Positions 6,564-8,183 of a stretch of DNA of 8,183 bases are shown here, piece after piece. The translations under genes were made by a program, and so were the position numbers. Location of the stretch: contig JAFGLK010000566.1 in NCBI GenBank assembly GCA_016928125.1, forward strand, positions 1-8,183, written 5' to 3'. Positions within the stretch are counted from its first letter, which is position 1, and each line of letters opens with the position of its first letter. The stretch is from Anaerolineae bacterium. Its GTDB lineage: Bacteria > Chloroflexota > Anaerolineae > UBA1429. Under the pieces are notes generated by a model. The model was not told the origin of the DNA. It ran no database searches and worked only from the letters and a program-made list of their open reading frames with translations.

Positions 6564-6636
6564 CTCGCGTCACTCCACTCTATCGTGATGAGTACCCTCG
6601 CCCCTTGTCGGACGAAAAGTGGCACCCTGTACCTTC

Positions 6637-6876
6637 TCACCGGTCGCTGATCTCAACCACGCGCCAGCGCTTGCGCCGACTCAGAGGCCGCGATTCTTCA
6701 ATCGTCACCCAATCACCCTCATGCGCAGCGCCTTCTTCATCATGCGCCATGTACTTTTTCGCTGTGCGCAGGATCTTGTTGTATACAGGATGACGCTTGC
6801 TGGAGGTGACTTCCACCACCACCGTCTTTTCCGTCTTGTCACTCACAACCTGGCCGCTCAAACGTCTACGTGGCAT
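6637..6876 (-). CDS. rpsQ: 30S ribosomal protein uS17 (S17)
   Basis: uS17 is a small-subunit assembly protein with an OB fold that binds the 5' domain of 16S rRNA. The 79-residue protein is standard bacterial length: MPRRRLSGQVVSDKTEKTVV (1-20), then EVTSSKRHPVYNKILRTAKKY (22-42), AHDEEGAAHEGDWVTIEESR and the S17 signature region RPLSRRKRWRVVEI near the C-terminus. ATG at 6876 begins one base after the rpmC stop and uses GGGGAG seven bases upstream, which lies inside the end of rpmC, so the two genes are probably coupled. The stop is TGA. Confidence 0.98.
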   Translation of the reverse strand: MPRRRLSGQVVSDKTEKTVVVEVTSSKRHPVYNKILRTAKKYMAHDEEGAAHEGDWVTIEESRPLSRRKRWRVVEISDR

Positions 6877-6877
6877 C

Positions 6878-7081
6878 CTACTGCTCCCCAGTCTCTAGCT
6901 CGCGCTCACGAAGAATCGTGTTTACACGGGCAATATCCCTGCGCACCTCTTTGATGCGGCTCGTGTTGTCCAGTTGCCCGCTCGAGCGCTGGAACCGCAG
7001 ATTGAACTGCTCCTGTTCCAGCTCTTCCAGCTCCTGGGCAAGCTCCTCAGTCGTCATCTCATGTAACTTGCTGGCCTTCAT
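6878..7081 (-). CDS. rpmC: 50S ribosomal protein uL29 (L29)
   Basis: uL29 is a small helical hairpin at the polypeptide exit tunnel, near the docking site for SRP and trigger factor on uL23. The 67-residue protein shows two long amphipathic helices: [20 protein letters not shown] (6-25) and, after [33 protein letters not shown] (40-59). This matches the family. The ATG at 7081 overlaps the rplP TGA as ATGA, and GAGGG lies eight bases upstream. The stop is TAG, one base before rpsQ. Confidence 0.97.
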   Translation of the reverse strand: MKASKLHEMTTEELAQELEELEQEQFNLRFQRSSGQLDNTSRIKEVRRDIARVNTILRERELETGEQ

Positions 7082-7509
7082 TCCTCAGTCCCTCGCCCGG
7101 CTTCATCCCGCGCTGTGATGGTCGTCTTGATGGGCAGCTTTTGCGCAGCGCGCCACAGCGCATCCTTCGCAGTAGCCTCATCCACACCGCTGACTTCGAA
7201 CATGATGCGCCCTGGCTTGACCACGGCCACATAATGATCTACGGCGCCCTTACCACTACCCATACGCGTCTCTGCAGCGCGCATTGTCACCGGCTTGTCC
7301 GGGAAAATCCGGATCCATACCTGGCCGCCACGCTTCATCACGCGCACGATCACGCGTCTCGCCGCCTCGATCTGCCGGCTGGTGATCCAGGCAGGCTCCA
7401 ACGCTTTGAGCCCGAAATCGCCGAAATTGATATCCGCACCACGATAGGCCTTGCCACGCATCCGCCCGCGGTGCTGTTTCCGATGCTTGAGCCTCTTGGG
7501 CATCAACAT
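7078..7509 (-). CDS. rplP: 50S ribosomal protein uL16 (L16)
   Basis: uL16 sits near the A-site tRNA elbow on the large subunit and is added late in assembly. The 143-residue protein begins [20 protein letters not shown] (1-20), has [20 protein letters not shown] (23-42), [20 protein letters not shown] and the conserved loop [20 protein letters not shown] (70-89), followed by [14 protein letters not shown]. The acidic tail RGTEE is variable in the family. Start at ATG 7509 gives the standard MLMPKR; GGGAG lies ten bases upstream in the end of rpsC, only five bases from the rpsC stop. Its TGA overlaps the rpmC ATG. Confidence 0.98.
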   Translation of the reverse strand: MLMPKRLKHRKQHRGRMRGKAYRGADINFGDFGLKALEPAWITSRQIEAARRVIVRVMKRGGQVWIRIFPDKPVTMRAAETRMGSGKGAVDHYVAVVKPGRIMFEVSGVDEATAKDALWRAAQKLPIKTTITARDEAGRGTEE

Positions 7510-7514
7510 GACTG

Positions 7515-8183
7515 CTATACTCCCTCGACGCGACCCGTGGCCCTATTGGACTCGGGAAGCACGTCTCCACGATAAATCCAGACCTTGACGCCGATGCGTC
7601 CGGTACTGGTCGCCGCCTCTTCCGTAGCGAAATCGATATCCGCACGCAGCGTGTGCAGGGGAACCCGTCCCTCGCGTACCCACTCGCGCCGGGCCATTTC
7701 TGCGCCCGACAGACGACCGGCACACAACACCTTGATACCCTGCGCCCCGCTACGCATCGTGCGCTGAACAACCTGGCGCATCACACGCTTGTGAGCCACC
7801 CGGCGCTCCAACTGCTCTGCGATACCCTCGGCAACCACCCGAGCGTCGATCTCGGCGTTTGCGACCTCGACGACATCCACGCGCAGGGTCTTGCCCTTGA
7901 TGTCAGCCATCTCCTCAAGTCGCGCCTTGAGAGCATTGATGTTGGCACCCCGGCGCCCGATCACGATACCAGGCTTGGCCGTAACGATCGTGATGTTGAT
8001 CTGCTTGGGGAACCGCTGAATCTCGATGCGCGAGACACCGGCCCGTCCCAGGGTGCTCCTGATCTCTTTGCGAATCGCAATGTCCTCAACCAGGAGCTTG
8101 GAATACTCCTTGCCCTCGGCGAACCACTTGGATTCCCAGTCCTTTATAATCCCCAGCCTAAAGCCGATTGGATTTACTTTGCG
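7515..8183 (-). CDS. rpsC: 30S ribosomal protein uS3 (S3), missing only its first codons
   Basis: uS3 lines the mRNA entry tunnel of the small subunit and shares its helicase-like role with uS4 and uS5. The open frame reaches the window edge; 222 residues are visible, starting [20 protein letters not shown]. The family begins [13 protein letters not shown], so about two codons (Met-Gly) are missing. The type 2 KH domain is clear, with [20 protein letters not shown] at visible residues 68-87, including the IGRRG loop. The C-terminal domain has [20 protein letters not shown] (149-168), [15 protein letters not shown] (171-185) and [16 protein letters not shown] (195-210). The C-terminal tail is short. 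The stop is TAG, five bases before rplP, whose ribosome site lies in the last rpsC codons. Confidence 0.98.
   Translation of the reverse strand, partial: RKVNPIGFRLGIIKDWESKWFAEGKEYSKLLVEDIAIRKEIRSTLGRAGVSRIEIQRFPKQINITIVTAKPGIVIGRRGANINALKARLEEMADIKGKTLRVDVVEVANAEIDARVVAEGIAEQLERRVAHKRVMRQVVQRTMRSGAQGIKVLCAGRLSGAEMARREWVREGRVPLHTLRADIDFATEEAATSTGRIGVKVWIYRGDVLPESNRATGRVEGV

Noticed and set aside
8145..8150. TATAAT on the plus strand inside rpsC, resembling a -10 box
   Set aside because: The nearest TTGGAT lies only 11 bases upstream instead of about 17, it would be antisense to uS3, and the same bases encode conserved uS3 residues.

Overview
This window is a stretch of a bacterial S10/spc-type ribosomal protein operon. 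All genes lie on the minus strand, so transcription runs from position 8183 down to 1. In transcript order it holds rpsC (5' end cut by about two codons), rplP, rpmC, rpsQ, rplN, rplX, rplE, rpsN (zinc type), rpsH, rplF, rplR, rpsE, rpmD, rplO, secY, adk and map (3' part cut off). That is 15 complete genes and two partial ones. No gap reaches 300 bases; the longest is 103 bases (rpsN-rpsH), and several junctions overlap. I see no tRNA, rRNA, CRISPR, mobile element, convincing promoter or terminator.

The organism is a bacterium of moderately high GC content with strong Shine-Dalgarno sites. The short four-cysteine uS14, the two CxxC pairs in uL24, an adenylate kinase with a zinc-type LID reading GRWTC, and the style of uL15, uL30 and SecY fit Chloroflexota (perhaps an Anaerolineae-like lineage). 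This rests on remembered family resemblance, not a search, and is only moderately secure.

Layout: 8183-6637 is the end of the S10-type part (uS3, uL16, uL29, uS17). 6563-2323 is the spc-type part (uL14, uL24, uL5, uS14, uS8, uL6, uL18, uS5, uL30, uL15). 2280-1 carries the translocon channel SecY, adenylate kinase and methionine aminopeptidase. Together these make ribosome parts, insert or export nascent proteins, balance adenine nucleotides and trim the initiator methionine. The tight spacing (4-base ATGA/GTGA overlaps at rplP-rpmC, rplF-rplR and rpmD-rplO; an 11-base overlap at rpsE-rpmD; gaps of 1 to 5 bases elsewhere) suggests one polycistronic mRNA with translational coupling.

The coding content is ordinary and I find no undescribed protein system. 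What deserves a second look lies in the non-coding joints. The ends of the rpsN-rpsH gap are complementary over 9 bp and enclose competing GC-rich hairpins. A bulged hairpin abuts the rplE ribosome binding site, close to where E. coli S8 represses its spc operon. Two mutually exclusive hairpins sit at rplO-secY. In addition, half of the 16 visible stop codons are TAG, which is unusual for such highly expressed genes.
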